In this document: in pieces, positions 1 through 5,427 of the stretch
Layout: each line of letters opens with the position of its first letter
How positions within the stretch are numbered: the first letter of the stretch is position 1
Assembly: GCA_003487955.1 (NCBI GenBank)
Contig: DNNJ01000415.1
Coordinates: forward strand, 1 to 7,141
Source of the DNA: Clostridiales bacterium
Lineage (GTDB): Bacteria; Bacillota; Clostridia; Tissierellales; Sedimentibacteraceae
Reading direction: 5' to 3'
Length of the DNA: 7,141 nt
Made by a program: the position numbers and the translations under genes
The notes under the pieces: model-generated
The model's input: the letters and a program-made list of their open reading frames with translations, nothing else
Databases searched by the model: none
What the model was told of the DNA's origin: nothing

Positions 1-1044
1 TATTAATAGGTGTTTAATTTGCTTTTTGTATGTTTCTTTGAAGTCTTTTGAAAATTTATTTTTAAAGTCTGTAAATCTAAGTCCTTCTGTAAGTCTTAAA
101 CGCAGGATAATATATTCAAATGCAATCTCATTTTCATTCATTACTTCCTGAATGTTTCTTTTAAAAGTGCCATTATTACCGCTTGATATATATTCTGTCA
201 GCTCTGAAGGATTGCTGAATCTCATATTTTCTAAAAAAGAGTGGGCAGAAGGACCGATTCCAATATATTCTTCTTGATTCCAATACTTCAAATTATGCCT
301 GCACTCATATCCTTTCACGGCAAAGTTAGAAATTTCATACTGCAGTAAATTATACTTTTCCATAAGATTTCTGCCTGAATAATACATTTCTCTTTCGTCA
401 TCTTCTTCAGGCATTACAATTTTCTTGTTTTTTTCCAATAGATACATTGGTGTTCCTTTTTCCAATTTCAAAGAATAAAAGGAAATATGTCTGATTTCTT
501 TTTTTATTAGTTGAGAAATGGTATTGTTTATATCATCGATGGTCTGTCCCGGTATGTTGAACATAACATCTGCATTAATATTTGTAAACCCGCATTGCTT
601 GGCATTTTCTACTGCTTCTAAAGCTTCTTTGGAATTGTGTATTCTTCCTATGTTTTTTAATATATCATCATTTAACGATTGAATTCCGATACTTAATCTG
701 TTAATTCCTATCGAGCTGCATGCATTTAATTTTTTTACATTAAGAGTATTGGGATTTGCTTCTATGCTTATTTCCGCATTTTCTTCCACTATAAATGTGT
801 TTCTTATGGCGGTTATTACATTCTCTAAATTTTGGGCGGAAATAATAGAGGGGGTTCCTCCCCCGATAAAAATGGTATCAACAATATATTCATCCTTCAA
901 TTCACTGTAGCTTTTTATTTCATTAATTGCTGATTGAATATATTTATTTTCTGATATTTCATCCCATTTTACCGAATAAAAGTCGCAGTAACCACACTTT
1001 TTAACGCAAAATGGAATGTGTATGTAAATTCCTAATTTTCTCAT
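1..1044 (-). CDS. hemW: Heme chaperone HemW (radical SAM, HemN-like), 3' end cut off by the window
   Basis: The frame opens with ATG at 1044-1042 and stays open for 348 codons to base 1, so the last part of the protein (roughly 30 residues if it has the usual length of about 380) lies outside. The translation begins MRKLGIYIHIPFC. It shows the radical SAM cluster motif CxxxCxYC (C13, C17, C20) followed by DF, the SAM-binding GGGTPS at 61-66, EANP at 95-98, and the family signature CRHNLKYW near 248-255 followed by GIGPSAHS. In known members HemW binds heme and hands it to respiratory proteins; it is often misannotated as oxygen-independent coproporphyrinogen oxidase (HemN). The start is supported by GAGG at 1053-1050, five bases upstream. 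A candidate promoter lies at 1337-1366. The family call is secure; the heme-chaperone role is inferred from the family. Confidence 0.95.
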   Translation of the reverse strand, partial: MRKLGIYIHIPFCVKKCGYCDFYSVKWDEISENKYIQSAINEIKSYSELKDEYIVDTIFIGGGTPSIISAQNLENVITAIRNTFIVEENAEISIEANPNTLNVKKLNACSSIGINRLSIGIQSLNDDILKNIGRIHNSKEALEAVENAKQCGFTNINADVMFNIPGQTIDDINNTISQLIKKEIRHISFYSLKLEKGTPMYLLEKNKKIVMPEEDDEREMYYSGRNLMEKYNLLQYEISNFAVKGYECRHNLKYWNQEEYIGIGPSAHSFLENMRFSNPSELTEYISSGNNGTFKRNIQEVMNENEIAFEYIILRLRLTEGLRFTDFKNKFSKDFKETYKKQIKHLLI

Positions 1045-1080
1045 AACTACCTCTAATCGTAAATCTGAGTGATCTCTTAT

Positions 1081-1143
1081 TGTCGTCCTGAGTGATAACG
1101 AAAGATCTTATGCTTGTCATCCTGAGTGATAGCGAAGGATCTC
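1081..1143 (+). repeat. Two direct copies of a TGTCATCCTGAG-type dispersed repeat
   Basis: Two similar 29-base units begin at 1081 (TGTCGTCCTGAG...) and 1115 (TGTCATCCTGAG...), 34 bases apart. A shorter relative, CTGAGTGATCTCTTA, begins at 1065. Each full unit ends in GAAAGATCTT or GAAGGATCTC. The 1115 unit can fold through ATCCT pairing with AGGAT. Related units occur inverted at 1217-1250 and 1434-1463. They lie in the hemW leader and code for nothing visible. From general knowledge, TGTCATTCTGAG-type repeats are scattered through many bacterial genomes; how they move is not shown here. Confidence 0.8.
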
Positions 1144-1150
1144 ATAATAC

Positions 1151-1203
1151 GGGGACATTCCTCTTGCTTCAAAGACTATCCCAATAGGAGAGGTGTGTCC
1201 CCC
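1151..1203 (+). repeat. GGGGACA/TGTCCCC palindromic hairpin repeat, copy 1
   Basis: This 53-base element has arms GGGGACATTCCTCT and AGAGGTGTGTCCCC, which pair apart from a T.G wobble and one T.T mismatch. An inner CTAT...ATAG mini-stem sits near the tip. A second copy lies at 4833-4885 in the same orientation. The arm CCTCT/AGAGG here is CCTTT/AAAGG there, so a paired change keeps the stem. There is no T-run on either side, so it is not an ordinary terminator. It resembles REP/RAYT-type intergenic hairpins, but no RAYT transposase is in the window. Confidence 0.8.
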
Positions 1204-1216
1204 TTCCTTGAATTCT

Positions 1217-1250
1217 GAGATTCTTTCGGGCTAAAGCCCTCAGAATGACA
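1217..1250 (-). repeat. TGTCATTCTGAG-type dispersed repeat, inverted copy
   Basis: Read on the minus strand the unit starts TGTCATTCTGAGGGC and ends GAAAGAATCTC. It can fold through ATTCT/AGAAT, with GGGC-TTTA-GCCC inside. With the direct unit at 1115-1143 it forms the outer inverted arms around the hairpin at 1151-1203, giving a nested palindromic block of about 136 bases. Confidence 0.8.
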
Positions 1251-1312
1251 ATTAAAAATGGTTTGTTCAATGGCAAGGCTGCGCCCTTATTATTAATATC
1301 CATTGAAACTAT

Positions 1313-1335
1313 AAAAGGAGCTGATTTTCAGCTCC
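1313..1335 (-). terminator. Hairpin with short U-tract after the symporter gene
   Basis: A perfect 8-base-pair stem, GGAGCTGA/TCAGCTCC, with a three-base loop is followed on the minus strand by TTTTAT. It could end transcripts coming from the symporter. The U-tract is short (four), and the hairpin lies about 195 bases after the stop codon. The -10 box of a promoter pointing toward hemW ends only one base before it, so it may instead be part of that promoter's first transcribed region. Confidence 0.6.
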
Positions 1336-1336
1336 C

Positions 1337-1366
1337 ATTATATCATTTATAAATAAGTTTGTGCAA
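1337..1366 (-). promoter_or_regulatory. Candidate sigma-A promoter for hemW
   Basis: On the minus strand TTGCAC (1366-1361) and TATAAT (1342-1337) are 18 bases apart, close to sigma-A consensus. Transcription would begin near 1330, inside the hairpin at 1317-1335, and give hemW a leader of nearly 290 nt containing the repeat cluster. No other equally good promoter is visible before hemW. Confidence 0.6.
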
Positions 1367-1433
1367 TACTAATCATTGGATTACCGATAGTAAACAGATA
1401 TAACGTTACTAACTCTGAAAAACGGGTTAGGGC

Positions 1434-1463
1434 ATCTTTCGAGCTAAAGCCCTCAGAATGACA
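1434..1463 (-). repeat. TGTCATTCTGAG-type dispersed repeat, second minus-strand copy
   Basis: On the minus strand it begins TGTCATTCTGAGGGCTTTAG, identical for 20 bases to the start of the 1217-1250 copy, then diverges (CTCGAAAGATG). It lies between the symporter stop codon and the hairpin at 1313-1335. With the other repeats, hairpin and promoter it accounts for much of the 485-base gap 1045-1529, in which I see no gene. Confidence 0.7.
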
Positions 1464-1529
1464 TAGGCTGGCACTCTTATTATTCCATGTTTGAACTGTA
1501 ACGATATGACTATCTAGGGGAAAGTTAAA

Positions 1530-2810
1530 TTATTCAGTCGCCCCTTCTTTTCCAAAATCAGTATTCCAAATTTCTTCGTTAAATTCGCCTTCTTGTTTTG
1601 AAATTATTGTTGTACAAACAGCGTCTCCTGTTATATTCATGGCAGTTCTGCCCATGTCGAATATTCTGTCTATACCAAGTATTAATCCCAAGCCTTCAAG
1701 GGGCAGTCCAACTGTCTGTAATACCATAGACAGCATTATTGCTCCTGCTCCCGGAACTCCTGCTGTACCGATTGATGCCAATGTGGCAGAAAATACAATC
1801 ATAAGTGCCATAGCAGGTGTTACATCAATTCCATATACCTGTGCAATAAATACTGCAGATACTCCTTGATATATTGCTGTGCCGTCCATATTAACAGTAG
1901 CACCAAGCGGAAGAGCAAATGATGATATGTCCTTAGAAGCACCTATTTTATTTATTGTCAAATCCATGGTTACCGGTAATGTAGCACTGCTGCTTGCAGT
2001 GGAGAATGCAACTGCCATTGCAGGGAAGAATTTCTTAAAGAACCTGGCCGGCGACAATCCTGATAGGCCTTTTAGCATTCCGCCATATACAGCTACTAAA
2101 TGTATTGCTAAAGCTATATAAACCGCTGCTACTGTTTTTAACAATGGTACAACTGCCGCAACTCCTACTTGACCGAATGTCCTGGCTACTAAACAAAGTA
2201 CTCCAAAAGGAGCTAAAATCATAACCATACTTACTAATTTCATTACTAATTCATTTAATTGTTCAAATAGCTCCAGTACCTTTTTACCCTTATCGCCTAT
2301 CATCGTTAAGGCTATACCGGTCATTATTGCAAATATAATAATTTGAAGCATATTCCCTTCAGCTAATGCCTGAATCGGGTTTCTTGGTACCATTTCATAA
2401 AGAACTTGTGCTAATCCTTTACCTTCACTTGCAGAAACATCAACAGTATCTATAGCCCCCATATCTAATCCTATACCCGGATTGATAATAAATGCCAATG
2501 CAAGACCTATTACTATTGCTACTGCTGTAGTTACCAAATAAAATGCCATTGTTTTACCGCCGACTTTTCCTAATTTTTTGATGTCACCCATACTGGCTGC
2601 ACCATTTACTAAGGAAACAAATACCAAAGGAACTACGCACATCATTATTCCTCTTAGGAATACCTGACCAACAAATTGGAATACACCATTAATTAAAACA
2701 TCATCCCTTAGTGTACCGCCCGGCATATAATGAACTATAAGACCTATGACAAAACCAATGGCTAAACCTATAAGGACCTTTACTGCTAATCCCAACTTCT
2801 TCTGTGACAT
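1530..2810 (-). CDS. Dicarboxylate/glutamate-type sodium symporter (DAACS family)
   Basis: The 426-residue protein has the length and hydrophobic pattern of GltP/GltPh-type symporters, which import acidic amino acids or C4-dicarboxylates across the cytoplasmic membrane with cations. Visible signatures are the serine-rich first hairpin ASSSATLPVTMD (272-283), NMDGTAIYQG (307-316), the second hairpin GTAGVPGAGA (348-357), and the last helix DRIFDMGRTAMNITGD (381-396). Within that helix D381, D385, R388 and N392 line up with GltPh D390, D394, R397 and N401. The retained arginine favours an acidic substrate (glutamate, aspartate or a dicarboxylate) over serine/threonine or neutral amino acids. 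The start is fixed by AAGGAGG at 2823-2817, six bases upstream. The gene has its own promoter and operator and stands between rsmE and hemW. The exact substrate is not readable. Confidence 0.94.
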   Translation of the reverse strand: MSQKKLGLAVKVLIGLAIGFVIGLIVHYMPGGTLRDDVLINGVFQFVGQVFLRGIMMCVVPLVFVSLVNGAASMGDIKKLGKVGGKTMAFYLVTTAVAIVIGLALAFIINPGIGLDMGAIDTVDVSASEGKGLAQVLYEMVPRNPIQALAEGNMLQIIIFAIMTGIALTMIGDKGKKVLELFEQLNELVMKLVSMVMILAPFGVLCLVARTFGQVGVAAVVPLLKTVAAVYIALAIHLVAVYGGMLKGLSGLSPARFFKKFFPAMAVAFSTASSSATLPVTMDLTINKIGASKDISSFALPLGATVNMDGTAIYQGVSAVFIAQVYGIDVTPAMALMIVFSATLASIGTAGVPGAGAIMLSMVLQTVGLPLEGLGLILGIDRIFDMGRTAMNITGDAVCTTIISKQEGEFNEEIWNTDFGKEGATE

Positions 2811-2848
2811 TATAACCCTCCTTTTAAAATATTTAATTTTAAAAATCC

Positions 2849-2883
2849 GTAAACAATCATATGTTTACGTTTACATTGTAAAC
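2849..2883 (-). promoter_or_regulatory. GTTTAC operator array over the symporter promoter
   Basis: Two abutting inverted repeats cover the -10 box and start point. One is GTTTACA-T-TGTAAAC (2869-2883), a perfect 7-1-7 palindrome. The other is GTAAACA-ATCATA-TGTTTAC (2849-2868), a perfect 7-6-7 inverted repeat. Together they give four GTTTAC half-sites in 35 bases. Overlap with the -10 box (2875-2880) suggests repression of the symporter by a dimeric regulator. No regulator gene is in the window, and I do not recognise the motif as belonging to a specific family. Confidence 0.7.
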
Positions 2884-2903
2884 ATTTCCGAATAGTTTGT
2901 CAA
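2875..2903 (-). promoter_or_regulatory. Sigma-A promoter of the symporter (P1)
   Basis: On the minus strand TTGACA (2903-2898, a perfect -35) and TACAAT (2880-2875) are 17 bases apart. Transcription would start near 2868, about 58 bases before the ATG. It is overlapped by the GTTTAC palindromes. Confidence 0.85.
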
Positions 2904-2934
2904 TCATATCGTATGAATTTTGTCCTACAAATAT

Positions 2935-3004
2935 TTACATATTATACAAAACCTCCTTACAATAACGTATTAATTATAATACATTTTTATTCCTTTTACC
3001 TCAA
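2935..3004 (-). promoter_or_regulatory. Upstream promoter-like site with an orphan ribosome binding site and ATG-TAA
   Basis: On the minus strand TTGAGG (3004-2999) and TATTAT (2981-2976) are 17 bases apart and could form a second, weaker promoter for the symporter. Downstream lies a perfect AAGGAGG (2958-2952), then ATG (2940-2938) followed at once by TAA (2937-2935). No longer reading frame uses this site. It may be a start-stop leader element or the remains of a lost gene. Confidence 0.4.
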
Positions 3005-3008
3005 CATA

Positions 3009-3049
3009 TGACAGTTCCCCCGTCAGTCCCCTTGTCAGTCCCCTTGTCA
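3009..3049 (-). repeat. G-rich tandem repeat after rsmE (3 units of about 12 bases)
   Basis: On the minus strand, two bases past the rsmE stop codon, TGACAAGGGGAC occurs twice, then TGACGGGGGAAC, then TGTCA. A related element lies at 3794-3818 just before rsmE in the same orientation. The ends TGACA and TGTCA are inverted, but no U-tract follows, so it is not a normal terminator. It resembles fragments of REP-like GGGGAC repeats. Confidence 0.8.
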
Positions 3050-3051
3050 TG

Positions 3052-3789
3052 TCAGTTCATCTCATTGCAGGCATACATTACTATTGCTGCAGTTACAACT
3101 CCTGCTGTTTCTGTCCTTAGAATTCTTTTTCCCAAGGTTACAATATGCGCTCCGATTTCCTGGAACATTTCAATTTCTTTAATGTCAAAGCCCCCTTCAG
3201 GGCCTATTACTATGTAATAATTTTGCTTGGGTTCATATAAAACATCCTTTAACAGCTTTACATCCTCTAATTCATAAGGAACTAAAATTAGAGCATCTTC
3301 ATTCTTAAGCTTTCCAACAAGCTCCTTAACAGTCATAATTGGTTCCACTTCAGGAATAATATTTCTTTTGCTTTGTTTTGCTGATTCCTTGGTGATTTTC
3401 TGCCACCTGTCAAGCTTTTTTTGCTCTCTATCCTTATCGTTGAGTTTAACAACAGTTCTTTCCGTAATTAAAGGAATAAAACTTTTCACACCAAGCTCCA
3501 CATTTTGCTGTATGATTGTTTCCATTTTTGTCTGCTTGGGTATTCCTTGGCAAAGGGTTATGTTTATTTTAGTTTCATTACAAGTTAACACTTCTTCAAT
3601 CAGGGTGCAGATTATATTTTCTTTGTTTACTTCTATTATTTCTGCAATGTATTCCTTGCTTTCAGTCACAACAGAAATCCTGTCTCCCGGCTGAGCCCGA
3701 AGAATTGTTTTTAAATGCTTTGCATCTCCGCCTTCAACTGTAACTTTATCATTGCTAATTCTATCATCATCACAAAAATATCTAAACAT
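3052..3789 (-). CDS. rsmE: 16S rRNA (uracil-1498 N3) methyltransferase RsmE
   Basis: The 245-residue protein is a SPOUT-fold RsmE, which methylates U1498 of 16S rRNA (E. coli numbering) in the small subunit using S-adenosylmethionine. Family landmarks in order are HLKTILR (25-31), KQTKMETIIQQNVELGV (85-101), RWQKITKESAKQSKR (128-142), IGPEGGF (195-201) and the knot region LGKRILRTETA (219-229). I choose ATG at 3789-3787, giving MFRYF, the typical family N-terminus. It leaves one base after the prmA stop, with GGGGGTG at 3806-3800 ten bases upstream. An in-frame ATG at 3819 would add ten residues (MTRGRGCCYK) encoded by prmA sequence and a repeat, and is unlikely. It is very probably cotranscribed with prmA. 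Confidence 0.96.
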   Translation of the reverse strand: MFRYFCDDDRISNDKVTVEGGDAKHLKTILRAQPGDRISVVTESKEYIAEIIEVNKENIICTLIEEVLTCNETKINITLCQGIPKQTKMETIIQQNVELGVKSFIPLITERTVVKLNDKDREQKKLDRWQKITKESAKQSKRNIIPEVEPIMTVKELVGKLKNEDALILVPYELEDVKLLKDVLYEPKQNYYIVIGPEGGFDIKEIEMFQEIGAHIVTLGKRILRTETAGVVTAAIVMYACNEMN

Positions 3790-3790
3790 T

Positions 3791-4786
3791 TTATAACAGC
3801 ACCCCCGTCCCCTCGTCATATTTGGCGGTTATGGACACCCATTCTTCGCTTTGATTTATTTCAATTATTTCAAACCCCAAGCTTTCAAAATTATCAATTA
3901 CATCCTGAAGGTATTTTTCAATTATTCCTGAAGCAATAACCAAGCCGCCTTTTTTTAGAAACCTTGGAAAGGTTTCACTCATACCCATGATGATTTGTGC
4001 AATTATATTGACAGCAATCATATCATACTTATTGTACCCGATTTTTCCCTGCAGAGCATTATCCTCGGTTACATCTCCGCAATATACCGTGAACCTGTCA
4101 TCGAAAATATTATTAAGAGCTGCATTTTCCTTTGCTATTCGAACAGCATTTTCATCAATATCAACTCCCGTACATTCCTTTGCTCCAAGAAGCAATGCAG
4201 CAATTGACAATATACCGCTTCCGCATCCCATATCCAGCACTGACATATCTTTGTTTATGTGTTTGATTATCTGCTCAATGCAAAGGCGTGTTGTATGGTG
4301 CTGCCCTGTGCCAAAGCTCATACCCGGGTCGATTTCAAGAATAGTTTTCCCTTGTGCGGAGTCTTTGTATTCTTCCCAGGATGGCTTAATTACAATTTTA
4401 TCTGAAACAACAAATGGCTTGAAATACTGCTTCCAGTTGTTTGCCCAGTCCTCATCATTGAGAACCTTTGTTTCCGTCCTAAGACTTCCCAAATCTATAT
4501 TCATATTATCATCTTTTAATTTTTCAATAAATTTATAAATATTCTTAAGCAGTTCGCTTCCCTGGTTATTGTCTGCCAAATATACCTTGATGCAGCTTTC
4601 AATATCCTTCATTTTTGACAGGTCTTCATCAAAGTAATCCCAGTTAAGTGTTTTATCATTTAAGAATTCATCAAAAACATTTGCATCTTCAATTACGGCA
4701 TCATTGATATTCAGTTTAATCAATGCTCCGTTAATTATTTCCAATCCGTTTGTTGTTGTATATATAGAAACCTCAGTCCAGTTCAT
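3791..4786 (-). CDS. prmA: Ribosomal protein L11 methyltransferase PrmA
   Basis: The 331-residue protein matches PrmA, which methylates ribosomal protein L11 using S-adenosylmethionine. The N-terminal L11-binding domain starts MNWTEVSIYT. The linker carries DWANNWKQYFKPF (113-125). The catalytic domain has DPGMSFGTGQHHTT (153-166), motif I LDMGCGSG (184-191), the acidic VDID (208-211) and VNIIA (259-263). AGGAGG at 4797-4792, five bases upstream, fixes the start. The family normally ends shortly after the W..I strand (here WVSITAK, 316-322). The extra tail YDEGTGVLL overlaps a G-rich repeat (3794-3818), which probably replaced the original stop. rsmE follows after one base. A hairpin repeat lies in the gap between osmC and this gene. 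Confidence 0.96.
   Translation of the reverse strand: MNWTEVSIYTTTNGLEIINGALIKLNINDAVIEDANVFDEFLNDKTLNWDYFDEDLSKMKDIESCIKVYLADNNQGSELLKNIYKFIEKLKDDNMNIDLGSLRTETKVLNDEDWANNWKQYFKPFVVSDKIVIKPSWEEYKDSAQGKTILEIDPGMSFGTGQHHTTRLCIEQIIKHINKDMSVLDMGCGSGILSIAALLLGAKECTGVDIDENAVRIAKENAALNNIFDDRFTVYCGDVTEDNALQGKIGYNKYDMIAVNIIAQIIMGMSETFPRFLKKGGLVIASGIIEKYLQDVIDNFESLGFEIIEINQSEEWVSITAKYDEGTGVLL
3794..3818 (-). repeat. G-rich repeat at the prmA/rsmE junction
   Basis: On the minus strand this reads TGACGAGGGGAC then GGGGGTGCTGTTA. It aligns with the end of the tandem array at 3009-3049 (TGACAAGGGGAC, TGAC, GGGGGAACTGTCA), lacking four bases in the middle. It encodes the PrmA tail and holds the GGGGGTG that serves as the rsmE ribosome binding site. 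Confidence 0.65.
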
Positions 4787-4832
4787 CTTTCCCTCCTGTT
4801 TTCCGCAGTCTCATTCACAAAAATATTTATTC

Positions 4833-4885
4833 GGGGACATTCCTTTTGCCCACAGAGACTAACCCTATAGTAAAGGTGTGTCCCC
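4833..4885 (+). repeat. GGGGACA/TGTCCCC palindromic hairpin repeat, copy 2
   Basis: Arms GGGGACATTCCTTT and AAAGGTGTGTCCCC pair as in copy 1 (1151-1203), with the same wobble and mismatch and one compensating C-G to T-A change. It fills much of the 123-base gap between osmC and prmA. No T-run follows on the minus strand, so osmC transcripts may read through into prmA; the hairpin could still affect RNA stability or processing. Confidence 0.8.
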
Positions 4886-4909
4886 ATACCACTTATAAAA
4901 AGGGTTAGG

Positions 4910-5332
4910 TCATCTTTCTTCCACAACTACTTCATATGTTATCGGCACTGCTTTTTCAAGCATTGCAGATACACCGCAGTATTTTTCCATCGAAAGCTTG
5001 ACTGCTTTTTTAACCTTGTCATATGGTATATCTTTTCCTTTAAACTTATATACTATATTTATGTAGGTATATATTTTAGGATCTTCATCCCTTGTTTGAG
5101 CTTCAATATCCACATTAACATCATCTAATTCAATTTTCATTTTCTTTGTGATACTCATTATATCTATACCGGAACATCCTATTAAACCTGCCAGTAAAAG
5201 TGCCTTAGGGCTTGGGCCTAAATCATTTCCTCCGTTTTCCACAGTGGTATCTGTTATTACAGTATGGCCGTTGATATCCATTTCAAAGGCCATATTCCCT
5301 TTTAATTTTGCACTGATATTAGTTTTGTTCAT
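4910..5332 (-). CDS. OsmC/Ohr-family protein (probable thiol peroxidase-like)
   Basis: The 140-residue protein has the OsmC fold signature: GPSPKALLLAGLIGCSGID (39-57) with the first redox cysteine C53, and MEKYCGVSAML (115-125) with the second cysteine C119. Characterised OsmC/Ohr members reduce organic hydroperoxides with such a cysteine pair. This short form, with NGHTVITD near 21-28 and GPSP, resembles the broad OsmC-like (YhfA-type) subgroup, where the substrate is often unknown, so detoxification is only inferred. The protein has no signal peptide and should be cytoplasmic. AAGGAGG at 5345-5339, six bases upstream, fixes the start, and a good promoter lies at 5362-5390. It precedes prmA on the same strand with a 123-base gap and no clear terminator. 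Confidence 0.92.
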   Translation of the reverse strand: MNKTNISAKLKGNMAFEMDINGHTVITDTTVENGGNDLGPSPKALLLAGLIGCSGIDIMSITKKMKIELDDVNVDIEAQTRDEDPKIYTYINIVYKFKGKDIPYDKVKKAVKLSMEKYCGVSAMLEKAVPITYEVVVEER

Positions 5333-5361
5333 TATTATCCTCCTTGGTCTTCATATGTAAA

Positions 5362-5390
5362 ATTGTATCAATAAAGTGCCTAAAGTGCAA
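5362..5390 (-). promoter_or_regulatory. Sigma-A promoter of the OsmC-family gene
   Basis: On the minus strand TTGCAC (5390-5385) and TACAAT (5367-5362) are 17 bases apart. The start point would be near 5355, leaving a leader of about 25 bases. A direct repeat, TAAAGTGC at 5372-5379 and 5381-5388 (plus strand, nine-base period), overlaps the spacer and -35 box and could be a regulator site. The promoter begins nine bases after the upstream terminator. Confidence 0.8.
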
Positions 5391-5398
5391 CAAAAATC

Positions 5399-5422
5399 AA
5401 AAAACCCTTCATATTTGAAGGG
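5399..5422 (-). terminator. Strong Rho-independent terminator after the small ORF
   Basis: On the minus strand CCCTTCA, loop AATA, TGAAGGG (5422-5405) is followed by TTTTTTGATTTTT. The stem is perfect and the U-tract long. It lies six bases past the stop codon of the small ORF and just before the osmC promoter, so it closes the small unit. Confidence 0.92.
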
Positions 5423-5427
5423 ACTTT

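Noticed and set aside
1065..1143. Possible CRISPR array from 34-base-spaced direct repeats
   Set aside because: Only two full units, nearly contiguous with no unique spacers, and the same unit occurs inverted nearby; there are no cas genes.
1115..1250. Recent MITE insertion with target-site duplication
   Set aside because: The flanks (…TATGCT and ATTAAA…) show no matching duplication, so a clean insertion event cannot be claimed.
1639..2121. Plus-strand ORFs opposite the symporter
   Set aside because: They are antisense shadows of a strongly supported 426-residue transporter and have no binding sites.
3009..3049. Terminator after rsmE
   Set aside because: The TGACA/TGTCA ends pair weakly around a long G-rich loop, and no U-tract follows on the minus strand.
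3790..3819. Ten-residue upstream extension of RsmE (start at 3819)
   Set aside because: The extension MTRGRGCCYK is encoded by the prmA end and a G-rich repeat; the family begins near MFRYF, and the one-base spacing to the prmA stop supports the later start.
3987..4538. Plus-strand 183-codon ORF opposite prmA
   Set aside because: It is a shadow of the prmA frame: PrmA has clear catalytic motifs on the other strand, and this frame shows no binding site or recognisable domain.
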